Positions 1 through 8,436 of a stretch of 64,000 nucleotides of DNA are shown here, piece after piece. The translations under genes and the position numbers were made by a program. Source of the stretch: Sphaerothrix epifaneia (GTDB lineage Bacteria > Cyanobacteriota > Cyanobacteriia > Phormidesmidales > Phormidesmidaceae); the NCBI RefSeq assembly GCF_042788235.1, contig NZ_JBHZOL010000105.1:14043-78042 (forward strand), written 5' to 3'. The notes under the pieces were generated by a model. That model searched no databases and was not told the origin of the DNA. It saw nothing but the letters and a program-made list of their open reading frames with translations. Every line of letters begins with the position of its first letter. Within the stretch, counting starts at the first letter, position 1.

Positions 1-336
1 CCCAACCCCAACACTGCTAGCTGGGTAAAAACGCTGCAGCAAATTGAAAAATCGGAGGCCGCTAGCCTGCCTGCTCATTTACAATTGCAGACAGTCGATG
101 TCACTGGCGATCGCCAACCTGACGTTCTCGTCACCACCGCCGCCAGTTCAGTCGCCAACAGCCTAACGGGACTTTTCATTCTCTCACCCACAGGACAGTT
201 GCTCTATCGCAATCCCGCAGCAACTCAAGCCGTTGCCATCATTCGTGACCGGGCATTGCCACCCGCCTTGCTATTGCAAGATGCCAGAAACTATCAGCTA
301 GTGCAATGGTCTGAGGCAGATCAAAAGTTTCAATAG
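1..336 (+). CDS. C-terminal end of a protein cut by the window edge, possibly FG-GAP/VCBS-like
   Basis: The reading frame is open from the first base and ends at TAG before position 337, so only the last 111 codons are present and the true start lies outside the window. The stretch VTGDRQPDVLVTT resembles the Asp-rich calcium-loop motif (DxxGDxxxDL) of FG-GAP/VCBS beta-propeller repeats, followed by GLFILSPTGQLLYRNP, typical of a propeller blade. No catalytic motif is visible. The family assignment is an inference from this one motif; the function is unknown. Confidence 0.6.
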   Translation, partial: PNPNTASWVKTLQQIEKSEAASLPAHLQLQTVDVTGDRQPDVLVTTAASSVANSLTGLFILSPTGQLLYRNPAATQAVAIIRDRALPPALLLQDARNYQLVQWSEADQKFQ

Positions 337-445
337 CCTCCTTAATCTGAATAACAGTCATGCGCTTTTTGCATGAGGCACGCTAGAAAGCCTGCCTCAA
401 TGTGAATAGTTGCTTATGCTTTAGACAGATCTCGCGGCTCTGCCT

Positions 446-3418
446 ATGAAAGTGTCTCAGCTAGATAAACCTGGGCTGATCTCTACGCAGATTATTGATC
501 GTCAGCCGCTAACCCTCGCAGCCGAATCAACGGTCGCTGACGCGCTGGTAGCGATGGCTCAATCAGGCAAAAACTACGTCCTGATTCTGGCGGCTCAAAC
601 TCTAGTGGGCATTCTCACCGAGCGGGATGTTCTGAGAATGGTGGCTCAGACGCAGACATGGACAAATCGCCGCCTGAAAGAGGTGATGACGCGATCGCTG
701 GTGACCTATCCTGCGGTCTCTAAGCCAGACGTTTTTGAGGCTTTAAAGCTGCTACGGCAACACCAGATTCGCCACTTACCCGTTGTCGATGCCAAGCAGC
801 AGCTCACAGGGCTGATTACTTACGAAACCTTGCAATCGACGTTACAACCGACGGCCTTACTGCGCCTCAGAACCGTCCGCGAAGTGATGAATACAGCGGT
901 GCTATGCGCCACCAGCAACGACTCTCTGCTGGCGATCGCAGCTCAAATGTACACCCATAAGGCTAGCTGCGTCGTCATCCTTGAGTCTACGGCGGCGGCC
1001 ACCCGCTGCCCCGTTGGCATTATTACCGAACGCGATATTGTTCAGCTTCAGGCTTTGGGCACAGACTTTGCCGCCACCCCGGCGCACACAGCCATGAGCT
1101 ACCCCTTACTGCCGATTCAAGCGCAAGATACCCTCTGGCAGGCTCACCAAGCGATGACGCAGCATCGGGTGCGTCGCCTAGTGGTGCGAACTGACTCAGA
1201 TGGGCTAGCAGGGCTGATTACCCAAACTGAACTTTTGCGATCGCTCGATCCGCTAGAACTGTATCAAAATCTGCAAGCTTTAGAAACGCTGGTTCAGCAG
1301 CAAACCCAATCGCTCAATCAGTTGAATACTCACCTGCAACAAAAAGTAGACGCTTATCAAACCCTCAAACAAGAACTTGAGCAAGCCAACCAAGAACTTG
1401 AGCAGCGGGTTGCAGAACGCACCGCCGAGCTAGAAGCAGCCAATCTTCTCTTGTGCCAGCAAATTCAGACCTTGAATCCAGCCGTCAGCCCAGCCCAGCA
1501 GCCAAAGCTGTTATCGGCAGCGTGGATAAAATTTTGCTTAAAAGAGATTCCCCTCCCCCTCCCTCTCGCGACCTGGCTCGATCGCCACCCGATTTATCTA
1601 GGAGCCGGATTGACGGCAACCACTATTTGCCTGATTGAAGGGTTGCGTCAGGCAGGTGTGATGGTACCTGCGCCATTTTTACTGATTATGGTGACGGCTA
1701 TTCTGACTGCCAGCACTAACGGCCTCTGGGCAGGGTTAGCCAGCACCGGGGTTTGGGCCATCTATGTTATTTGGGCAGCGCTATTCTCAGTGGGGCCACC
1801 TGCACTCTCTGGGGGAGTTGCCCCTGTTAGTTTGGGCATTTTGATGGTTTTACTAGCCGGATTGCGCCAGGGAATCGAGCGCGATCGCTATCAAGCGCTC
1901 AACCAATTGCTCATCTCAACCAACCAAAGCCTCGATCGCCAAATTCAGCGACACACAGCAACGCTACAAAAAACCAATCAGCAACTCAGGCAAGAGGTGC
2001 TAGAGCGCCAGCAGGTAGAAACGGCGCTGCGCGAAAGTGAAACCCGGTTTCGCGTCACCTTTGAAAAAGCGGCTGTGGGCATCGTCAATACCAGTCCTCA
2101 AGGATATTTCTTGAAGGTGAATCAAAAGTTTTGCGAGATTTTGGGATACACCGCTGCCGAATTGATTGACCGACACTTTCAAGAGTTCACCTACCCAGCA
2201 GATCAGCCGCGAGGGTTGCAAATGCTAGAAAGCATGACCACCGGACAAAAAATCCAAGGAACCCTCGAAAAGCGTTATGTCAGAAAAGATGGCACCCTCG
2301 TTTGGGCCAATCTCACCATCGCAGCCGTCCACAAACCCAATGGTCAGCTAGACTATCAGGCTGTCATTGTTGAAGATATTAGCGATCGCAAAGAAGCAGA
2401 AATTCAACAACAAAATCTAATCGCCATTCTAGAAGCGACGACTGACCTAGTCGGGATGGCCAGCGTTGAAGGGCAAACGCTTTACGTCAATAAAGCCGGA
2501 CGGAAGCTATCGGGAGCCGGAGAGTTTGAAGACTTGTCACATATCAACATTACTGACATGCACCCCGATTGGGCCTTACAAAAAGTGCAGCAAGAAGGGT
2601 TGCCAACTGCCATTCAAACAGGTCACTGGCAGGGAGAAACCGCAATTTTAACCCGCACAGGCGAAGAAATTCCCGTCTCTCAAGTGCTCACTGCCCACCG
2701 CGATAGTCAAGGACGGTTGCAGTTTTTTTCCACCATCATGCGAGATTTGTCTGAGACTTATCGCGCTGAACGAGCGCGGCGAGAGGCTGAAACTAAAGCC
2801 GTTTTACTGAAAGAAATTCATCATCGAGTTAAAAATAACTTACAGATTGTTTCCGGTATTCTCTATCTGCAATCCCGCACTTTAGATCAGCCACAAGCGC
2901 TTAAGTCTTTGCAAGATTGTCGCGATCGCGTTGAAGCGATGGCCCTAATTCATGAAAAGTTTTATGGCTCAGCCAGTCTAGAAGCGATTAGTTTTAATAG
3001 CTACATTCGCAGTCTCACCCAGAATCTATTAACCTCTTACTCGGTAGGCAAACAAATTGAATTAAAGACTGAAATTGAACCTGTTTCGTTCAACATTGAC
3101 ACAGCTATTCCCTGTGGATTGATCATCAACGAACTGGTTGCCAATGCTTTACAACACGCCTTTTTGGAAAGCTCACAGGGAGAAATTATCGTTAAGTTTA
3201 GTATTCAAGCAGAGAAAGATTATGAACTCATTGTTCAAGATAATGGCGTCGGATTTCCCGCAACAATTGACTTTCAAACGCAGACTTCTATGGGGTTGCG
3301 TTTAGTTAGAACCCTGGCGGTAAACCAGCTCAGAGGGACGGTAGAGATTAAGTATCAGAACGGCACTCTGTTTTGTATTCGATTTCCCATAGATGGGAAA
3401 GTTAAGATTACCGCCTGA
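446..3418 (+). CDS. Membrane sensor histidine kinase: four CBS motifs, two PAS domains, HisKA_2/HATPase
   Basis: Predicted sensor kinase of 990 residues. Order: two Bateman modules (four CBS motifs, about residues 1-270, with repeated GI(L/I)TERD), a coiled coil (about 280-345), three to four hydrophobic segments (about 375-480), a second coiled coil, two PAS domains (about 535-660 and 662-780), then a HisKA_2-type dimerisation segment with EIHHRVKNNLQ (His792/793) and a HATPase domain with NELVANALQHAF and DNGVGF. HHRVKNN is the hallmark of the HWE/HisKA_2 kinases rather than classical HisKA. CBS modules usually bind adenosine nucleotides, so energy charge is a possible input (inference). 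A receiver-kinase hybrid follows 96 bp downstream on the same strand and is the obvious candidate partner. Confidence 0.9.
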   Translation: MKVSQLDKPGLISTQIIDRQPLTLAAESTVADALVAMAQSGKNYVLILAAQTLVGILTERDVLRMVAQTQTWTNRRLKEVMTRSLVTYPAVSKPDVFEALKLLRQHQIRHLPVVDAKQQLTGLITYETLQSTLQPTALLRLRTVREVMNTAVLCATSNDSLLAIAAQMYTHKASCVVILESTAAATRCPVGIITERDIVQLQALGTDFAATPAHTAMSYPLLPIQAQDTLWQAHQAMTQHRVRRLVVRTDSDGLAGLITQTELLRSLDPLELYQNLQALETLVQQQTQSLNQLNTHLQQKVDAYQTLKQELEQANQELEQRVAERTAELEAANLLLCQQIQTLNPAVSPAQQPKLLSAAWIKFCLKEIPLPLPLATWLDRHPIYLGAGLTATTICLIEGLRQAGVMVPAPFLLIMVTAILTASTNGLWAGLASTGVWAIYVIWAALFSVGPPALSGGVAPVSLGILMVLLAGLRQGIERDRYQALNQLLISTNQSLDRQIQRHTATLQKTNQQLRQEVLERQQVETALRESETRFRVTFEKAAVGIVNTSPQGYFLKVNQKFCEILGYTAAELIDRHFQEFTYPADQPRGLQMLESMTTGQKIQGTLEKRYVRKDGTLVWANLTIAAVHKPNGQLDYQAVIVEDISDRKEAEIQQQNLIAILEATTDLVGMASVEGQTLYVNKAGRKLSGAGEFEDLSHINITDMHPDWALQKVQQEGLPTAIQTGHWQGETAILTRTGEEIPVSQVLTAHRDSQGRLQFFSTIMRDLSETYRAERARREAETKAVLLKEIHHRVKNNLQIVSGILYLQSRTLDQPQALKSLQDCRDRVEAMALIHEKFYGSASLEAISFNSYIRSLTQNLLTSYSVGKQIELKTEIEPVSFNIDTAIPCGLIINELVANALQHAFLESSQGEIIVKFSIQAEKDYELIVQDNGVGFPATIDFQTQTSMGLRLVRTLAVNQLRGTVEIKYQNGTLFCIRFPIDGKVKITA

Positions 3419-3514
3419 CCTCAACACAGCGAAACTGGCTGATATCCCCATTGGGAAACGTCTTTCATTGGCTTCGGCTGATGCCAAGACCTTACTGAAT
3501 TCAAATACTGCTCT

Positions 3515-4705
3515 ATGTCTCATCGAATTCTGGTGGTTGAAGATGAAGCAATTACCCGTGAAGTACTAATCGAACAACTCAGCGACCTGGGCTACGTCGT
3601 TGTCGGCGTCACCGCCTTTGGCTCAGAAGCGCTATCCCTGGTAGCGAAAACGCAGCCAGACATCGTTTTGATGGATATCAAGCTAGGAGAAAACGATGTC
3701 GATGGTATTACAGCCGCTAGCTGGATTAAAGAACAATTTTCAGTCCCCATTGTTTATCTAACCGCCAACGCTGACGCCGACACCCTCGACCGAGCCAAGC
3801 TCACCGAGCCGCTTGGCTATATTCTCAAACCTTTTAGTGAGCGATCGCTACAAGCTAGCATTGAAACGGCTATTTACAATCACCAGCAGATTCAGAAATC
3901 CGCCGATTGCAATCAGAAAGCAGCCACTAGCATGCGGCAACTGCTAGAAACCGAAAAAGAACTTTCTCAACTAAAAGACCGAGTTATTGCCACTATTTCG
4001 CACGAATACAAAACTCCTCTAGCGGTGATTTTGTCTTCTTCTGAACTGCTGAGAGAATATCGTCACCGTTTTTCTCCAGAGCAGATTAATAATCACTTTG
4101 ACGCCATTCGCAATTCCGTTAAACTGCTTTCAGACCTGGTAGAAGAGCTAACTTTCTTCAAGCAAACGCAATCTAAAGCCTTCGTTTATGATCCCCAGCC
4201 GCTTGATCTAGCTGATTTTTGCCAAGACCTCCTGATGTACTACCAGCTCGCCTCCAATGGTCGTCATCAGCTCCAGTTAAAAGTTCAGCCCGCTTCGCTC
4301 AAACCCGTCCTGCTAGATAAAAAATTATTGCGTTACATCTTGAGCAACCTGCTCAGCAACGCGATTAAGTACTCGCCAGCGGGCGGACAGGTTACTTTAA
4401 GTTGTGCTCTAGTCGAGCAGCAAATCGTTTTGAGCGTCGCCGACCAAGGCATTGGCATCGACCCAGACGACCTTCAGCAACTGTTTAAGCCTTTTTTCCG
4501 AGCGCACAACGCCGCAGCAATCAAAGGCACAGGCATGGGGCTAAGCATTGCCAAAAACTGCGTTGAACTGCACGGCGGTGAAATTAGGGTTGAAAGTCAA
4601 CCGCATCAGGGCAGTCTTTTTAGCGTCTATTTGCCGCTAGTTTGGGTCATTGAAGACGCTACCGAACCCAGCACAAACGCCGATTACCCGGAGCTAAGCA
4701 AGTAG
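3515..4705 (+). CDS. Hybrid protein: N-terminal receiver plus histidine kinase
   Basis: A 396-residue cytoplasmic protein. The receiver domain (about 1-125) has the acidic pocket VVEDE, phospho-acceptor Asp54 in VLMDIKLG, and Lys105 in YILKPF. A HisKA helix with ISHEYKTPLAV (His163) follows, then a HATPase with NLLSNAIKYSPAGG, DQGIGID and GTGMGLSIAK. No membrane segment or DNA-binding domain is present. It lies 96 bp after the CBS/PAS kinase gene, suggesting a phosphorelay in which the upstream kinase charges Asp54 (inference). The final target is not in the window. Confidence 0.9.
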   Translation: MSHRILVVEDEAITREVLIEQLSDLGYVVVGVTAFGSEALSLVAKTQPDIVLMDIKLGENDVDGITAASWIKEQFSVPIVYLTANADADTLDRAKLTEPLGYILKPFSERSLQASIETAIYNHQQIQKSADCNQKAATSMRQLLETEKELSQLKDRVIATISHEYKTPLAVILSSSELLREYRHRFSPEQINNHFDAIRNSVKLLSDLVEELTFFKQTQSKAFVYDPQPLDLADFCQDLLMYYQLASNGRHQLQLKVQPASLKPVLLDKKLLRYILSNLLSNAIKYSPAGGQVTLSCALVEQQIVLSVADQGIGIDPDDLQQLFKPFFRAHNAAAIKGTGMGLSIAKNCVELHGGEIRVESQPHQGSLFSVYLPLVWVIEDATEPSTNADYPELSK

Positions 4706-4750
4706 TTTTGGCGCTAGCCGCTCAACGGGCTAAGCCCATCTGCCTCTACC

Positions 4751-5536
4751 CTAAATTTCAACAATCACGGGAGCGTGATCGCTCGGCTTCTCTAGCTGGC
4801 GAGGTGAGACATCAATGACGCAGCTTTTAGCCCGCTCATACAAAGCCGCCGATAAATAATGATGATCGATGCGCCAGCCCAAGTTACGGCGAAAAGAGGC
4901 CGCCCGATAATCCCACCAGCTATAGTGTCCGCCGTCTGGGGTAAATTTGCGAAACGCATCTTGCAAGCCCAGGGTCAAAATCTGTTGCAGCGCTGCCCGC
5001 TCGGTTGGAGAAGCCATGATGTGGGTTTGCTTATGGGTAGGGTCATGAATGTCTCGATCTTCTAAAGCAATATTGAAGTCGCCACAGACCAATAAAGCCG
5101 GATTTTCCGACAACAGGTCAGACAAATACTGTTTTAACAAACTGAGCCAGCGTAGCTTGTACTCATATTTTTCGCTGCCAACCGAAGCGCCATTGGGCAC
5201 ATACAAATTGACAATACAGACCCCCTGAAACAAGCCCATAATCACCCGCTTTTGCTCGTCTAGATCACCCACCTGATCAGGATCAATGACGGCGGCAAAG
5301 CCCCGGCTGACGTGATCTAAGGGCGCACGGCTTAAAATCGCGACGCCGTTGTAGGCTTTTTGCCCATAAACGTAGGCGTGGTAGCCTAGCGGTTCAAAAG
5401 CAGCCACCGGAAAACCTTCATCCACCACTTTTGTCTCTTGTAAACACAGCACGTCTACAGGTTGGTGCTGTAACCAATGGGTGACCTGTTGAAGCCGAGT
5501 CCGAATTGAATTGACATTCCAAGTCGCGATTTTCAT
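4751..5536 (-). CDS. xth: Exodeoxyribonuclease III (AP endonuclease, EEP superfamily)
   Basis: Removes nucleotides 3' to 5' from duplex DNA and cuts at abasic sites during base excision repair. The 261 residues match the family length. Family landmarks in order: IATWNVNSIRTR (Asn at the N-terminal metal site), LCLQETKV (metal-binding Glu), LYVPNG, CGDFNIA (catalytic Asp), WRIDHHYLS and SDHAPVIVEI (catalytic Asp-His near the C-terminus). The ATG at 5536 starts directly before KIATWN; an upstream in-frame TTG at 5545 is less likely. It is transcribed toward the preceding kinase gene and ends 45 bp from it. The preceding 284 bp carry one copy of a dispersed repeat. Confidence 0.95.
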   Translation of the reverse strand: MKIATWNVNSIRTRLQQVTHWLQHQPVDVLCLQETKVVDEGFPVAAFEPLGYHAYVYGQKAYNGVAILSRAPLDHVSRGFAAVIDPDQVGDLDEQKRVIMGLFQGVCIVNLYVPNGASVGSEKYEYKLRWLSLLKQYLSDLLSENPALLVCGDFNIALEDRDIHDPTHKQTHIMASPTERAALQQILTLGLQDAFRKFTPDGGHYSWWDYRAASFRRNLGWRIDHHYLSAALYERAKSCVIDVSPRQLEKPSDHAPVIVEI

Positions 5537-5626
5537 GCGGCGCAAAGACGGTAAGCAAGCGCTTTTCAGCTTACAGCAGTTGAGGCGAGAAACGCTAAGC
5601 TAAGCAAAGGAGATTTAGCAGTGATT

Positions 5627-5723
5627 GCTAAAGGTAGAAGCTCAAGCAGAAGGCAAAATGAAGGCTTTTTGGTTAAAGGCTTTCAGCGATTGAAGCGTCT
5701 TAACCCCAGCGGCGACAGCTATA
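5627..5723. repeat. Dispersed intergenic repeat, copy A (diverged)
   Basis: This gap segment shares the block order of three other intergenic segments (12921-13033, 15672-15767, 25560-25672): an AGAAGGC-type block, a central GGCTTTC block and a terminal GACAGCTAT/GCTACAGCTA block. Copy A is most similar to the copy at 15672, in the same orientation. No ORF or clear hairpin was found within it. It looks like a decayed short mobile repeat; identity is by eye only. Confidence 0.45.
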
Positions 5724-5820
5724 GAGATAGAGGCGATAGGCTCAAAGGCCATTTCGTCGCTGCTAGTGGGTGCTAGAAGCAGGATTGTGGATCGCATAGG
5801 TAAGTTGCAGAGAACGGGTT

Positions 5821-6093
5821 ATGAATCAGCCATTAGAAGGGGATGCCCTGGTTAAAGAGGTTTGTCGTCGGATTCGCGTAGCCAGAAGTTACTGGGATGC
5901 CCATAATAATCGGGCTTGCCGCCAGGAACGGCAGAAGGCTTTAGACCTTTACCATCAGCTTACCCAACCGCAAAAAGAGCAAATTCCGCAGGTTTTGCGG
6001 GTATGGCTACGCTACCGGAGCGAAAAGTATTTTGGCGAGCATCATACGGCTCCCGGCAAAACGACTAAAAAATCTAAGCGCAAGCAGCGATAA
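5821..6093 (+). CDS. Small basic hypothetical protein
   Basis: A 90-residue protein not recognised as a named family. It is predicted mainly helical, with VCRRIRVARSYWDAHNN near the start and a strongly basic tail (KTTKKSKRKQR) that could contact nucleic acid (inference). No signal peptide or membrane segment. The last 20 bp overlap the 3' end of the convergent gene at 6074. Codon use and HIP1-rich surroundings are like the neighbours, so it is probably real, but no function can be given. Confidence 0.6.
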   Translation: MNQPLEGDALVKEVCRRIRVARSYWDAHNNRACRQERQKALDLYHQLTQPQKEQIPQVLRVWLRYRSEKYFGEHHTAPGKTTKKSKRKQR

Positions 6094-6322
6094 ATTCTTC
6101 CTGAGGCAGTTTTGCCACCGCCAGCCGCTGAATCACCCCAGCCGCGATCGCATCTTGTAAAAGCGCTAGTAGTTTAGTTTCGCGATCGCTTAACGGGCGA
6201 TCGCGGGTCAATCGCACGATTGCTTGCTCGGCTCCGGGCGATAGCTCCCCCCAGCTCAGTGCATGGCGTACCAGCAGTTCTAACGATGCGTTGGCACAGG
6301 TGACATCAGCTATATCCCACAT
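6074..6322 (-). CDS. Small hypothetical protein
   Basis: An 82-residue acidic, mostly helical protein starting MWDIADVTCANASLELL and ending FIAACA. No catalytic motif, signal peptide or membrane segment. It reads toward and overlaps the convergent gene at 5821-6093 by 20 bp. The frame contains HIP1 sites and uses codons like the neighbouring genes. Function unknown. Confidence 0.55.
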   Translation of the reverse strand: MWDIADVTCANASLELLVRHALSWGELSPGAEQAIVRLTRDRPLSDRETKLLALLQDAIAAGVIQRLAVAKLPQEEFIAACA

Positions 6323-6651
6323 AAACCCTGATCCTTTGTGTAAGAAGGCGGCGCAGACCGCTCCCTTTGAGCTAAAAAAAGCTTCACGCTACTGAGCGTC
6401 TATTCCGTAGAAGGATGTTCACTTTTATAGCTGGCACAATCTCCGTAAAAGCTCGTAGCTCAGCATCGCGCCCCTAGCAATAGACACGGTTGACCACTCG
6501 GCTTCTGTTTGGCGATTGCGATCGCTGTTGCCATAAACCTTAAAATGCACCAATTGCTGACAGCCGCTAACAGCAAAACCTTCCTTCTGACCTCTGTCCT
6601 CACCCTTCTGCCTTTAGCTAAACTTCTGCCACGGCGGTTACCTCCTATCTA
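6323..6651. other. 329-bp gap with a weak copy of the dispersed repeat
   Basis: No convincing gene. A forward ORF starting at 6509 runs into the antisense of the next gene and has an unlikely composition. Around 6556-6632 the sequence resembles the dispersed intergenic family (CTTCTGCCTTTAGCT block), but more weakly than the four main copies. The segment next to 6322 presumably carries the promoter of the 82-residue gene; no clear -35/-10 pair was identified. Confidence 0.4.
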
Positions 6652-8430
6652 TCATTTATCGCTGGTTCCTCGCTGGCGCTTAAAGCGGCTGTCCTGCCAC
6701 GCATTGCCAATTCCCTGCAAAATGCCCCGTCCTACTAGCCCAATGCCCCGTCCTACGACTTCGGTTAAAACATAAACCAAACCATTGCCCACCAGCGAAA
6801 CAACCGCTCGAAACCGAGGCGCGATCGCGTCTCTGGCTTCAATGGCTAGCGTTACTGCATAGCGCACCCCCGATAGCTGGTTGAGTTCTTCGCTACGCGG
6901 GGCGTAAATGGTCGTGGTCTGGATGCCTCGTTCAGTCAGCACCAGCAAAACATACTGGCTTTCAAAGATGGCTTTAGGTTCACTAACGTAGCTATTCCAG
7001 CGGTAACGCCAAGCCAGTTCATTGCGAAAACGGGTCATTTCACGGGTTGACAGCAAGCGGGGGTGGTAAAGATTTTTCTTGAGCGTTTCGACGTCGGCAA
7101 AGCGGTTGAGCAAGGGCTGTACAACGCTGTTAGCCACCTGCAAAACGCAGTTTTCGAGTAGCTGCTGGCTGCGGGTTAGCGCCTGGTAAGAAGCTGCTGG
7201 ATAAAGCGTTCCTTCTACGAGCAGCGGTGACTGAAACAATAAATGGTCTAAGAAGGCGGGCACGAGCGGAATTCGATCTAAAATTTCGGCCTGTACGGTG
7301 ACTTTTTCTTCTAAAAGCTGAGGCACGACCCCTTGCTCAGTGCCAGCTATTTGCAGGGTGTAATATTTACCAAAAAAATCCGTCACGGCTGCGGCCCACC
7401 AGTCGGCTAGTAGCTGCGATCGCCGCTCGACGAGCTGCCCTGGCTGGAGTTGAGAATAGCGAACGTCCTCTAACAAAGTTTCTAGCTGGCGCAAGACGAT
7501 GTAGAGCAATTCGCGCCTTTTTTCGGGTCGCAAAATGTCAATTTCTAACGGGGTGCTAGACCTGTTCACCAGCGAGGTTTGTAGTTTGCGAAAAACAGAC
7601 TCAAAGATAAAGCTGCTAATATCATCCCCGCTGGTAGCGACGATGCCTTCAGGGCGCGTGACGGGTGCGATCGCCGTTGCTGAGGGCGTGGGCGCGATCG
7701 CCGTTGCCGCCGGGGCAGACACTTCTGGGGCAAACGGGGGGGCGGCCTCAGGGGATGAGGTAAAGCGCGGCGTTGCCAAAAGACGATTAATGAGCCATTT
7801 AGCCGCTCGCAATTCGCGGTAACGACCTGCCATCACCGCCCGATACAGGGGAGAGGTAGCCGCTTGATGCTGGGCGATCGCATCTGTCATGGCAGCCTCA
7901 ATTTGCCGCAGATGTGACAGCCGCAGGCTAATGCGCACAGCAGTTAATGGCCCCGGAATGGGGGCTAGGTCGGGGGCGGCGGGGTTGTCGGCAGCAGGGG
8001 TAGCCAAATTTTGCCCCAGCGCCGTTTGCCGCACTAGCCGCACCAGTTGCTGTACGGGCAGACCCCGCAGGCCATATTCGCTAGCGCCTGCCTGCAAAGC
8101 AGCCTCGCGCAAAATTGGTTCGCTATGGGCGCTCAGCACTAAAATCGGCAGGTGCGGAAATTGCGATCGCAGTGTTTGACACAGCCGTAACCCAGCTACC
8201 TGCGTGGGCGAATGGTGTCCTAACCCTAAATCCAGAATCACCAGGTCAACATCGGTTGGCAGCGCTGATGGCTCTACCGCTGTAGCCCCCAACCTTTGCA
8301 GCGCTTCTTCGGCGGTACTGACCTCAGCCATCACCTCAAAATCAGGGAAGTGCTCTAGCCAAATGCGCAACCCCAGACGAAAAACCGGGTCATCATCAAT
8401 TAGCATGAGCTGCAGCGGGCGATCGCTCAT
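6652..8430 (-). CDS. Response regulator with DUF3685 output region
   Basis: A 592-residue cyanobacterial response regulator. Residues 1-140 form a receiver with acidic pocket IDDDP and Asp67 in LVILDLGLG; the usual switch Lys is replaced in the segment YGLRGLPV. A Pro/Ala-rich linker (about 215-270) leads to the long DUF3685 region (about 280-580), which has no recognised DNA-binding or enzymatic motif. The C-terminus has a hydrophobic stretch near LVGNGLVYVLTEVVGRGIGL. It starts 6 bp after the stop of the upstream 600-residue gene, so the two are very likely one operon. Its kinase is not evident. Confidence 0.85.
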   Translation of the reverse strand: MSDRPLQLMLIDDDPVFRLGLRIWLEHFPDFEVMAEVSTAEEALQRLGATAVEPSALPTDVDLVILDLGLGHHSPTQVAGLRLCQTLRSQFPHLPILVLSAHSEPILREAALQAGASEYGLRGLPVQQLVRLVRQTALGQNLATPAADNPAAPDLAPIPGPLTAVRISLRLSHLRQIEAAMTDAIAQHQAATSPLYRAVMAGRYRELRAAKWLINRLLATPRFTSSPEAAPPFAPEVSAPAATAIAPTPSATAIAPVTRPEGIVATSGDDISSFIFESVFRKLQTSLVNRSSTPLEIDILRPEKRRELLYIVLRQLETLLEDVRYSQLQPGQLVERRSQLLADWWAAAVTDFFGKYYTLQIAGTEQGVVPQLLEEKVTVQAEILDRIPLVPAFLDHLLFQSPLLVEGTLYPAASYQALTRSQQLLENCVLQVANSVVQPLLNRFADVETLKKNLYHPRLLSTREMTRFRNELAWRYRWNSYVSEPKAIFESQYVLLVLTERGIQTTTIYAPRSEELNQLSGVRYAVTLAIEARDAIAPRFRAVVSLVGNGLVYVLTEVVGRGIGLVGRGILQGIGNAWQDSRFKRQRGTSDK

Positions 8431-8436
8431 GCCGTC

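Noticed and set aside
6509..6775. A forward 88-codon ORF
   Set aside because: Second half is antisense to the DUF3685 gene and proline-rich without a domain; first half covers a weak repeat copy.
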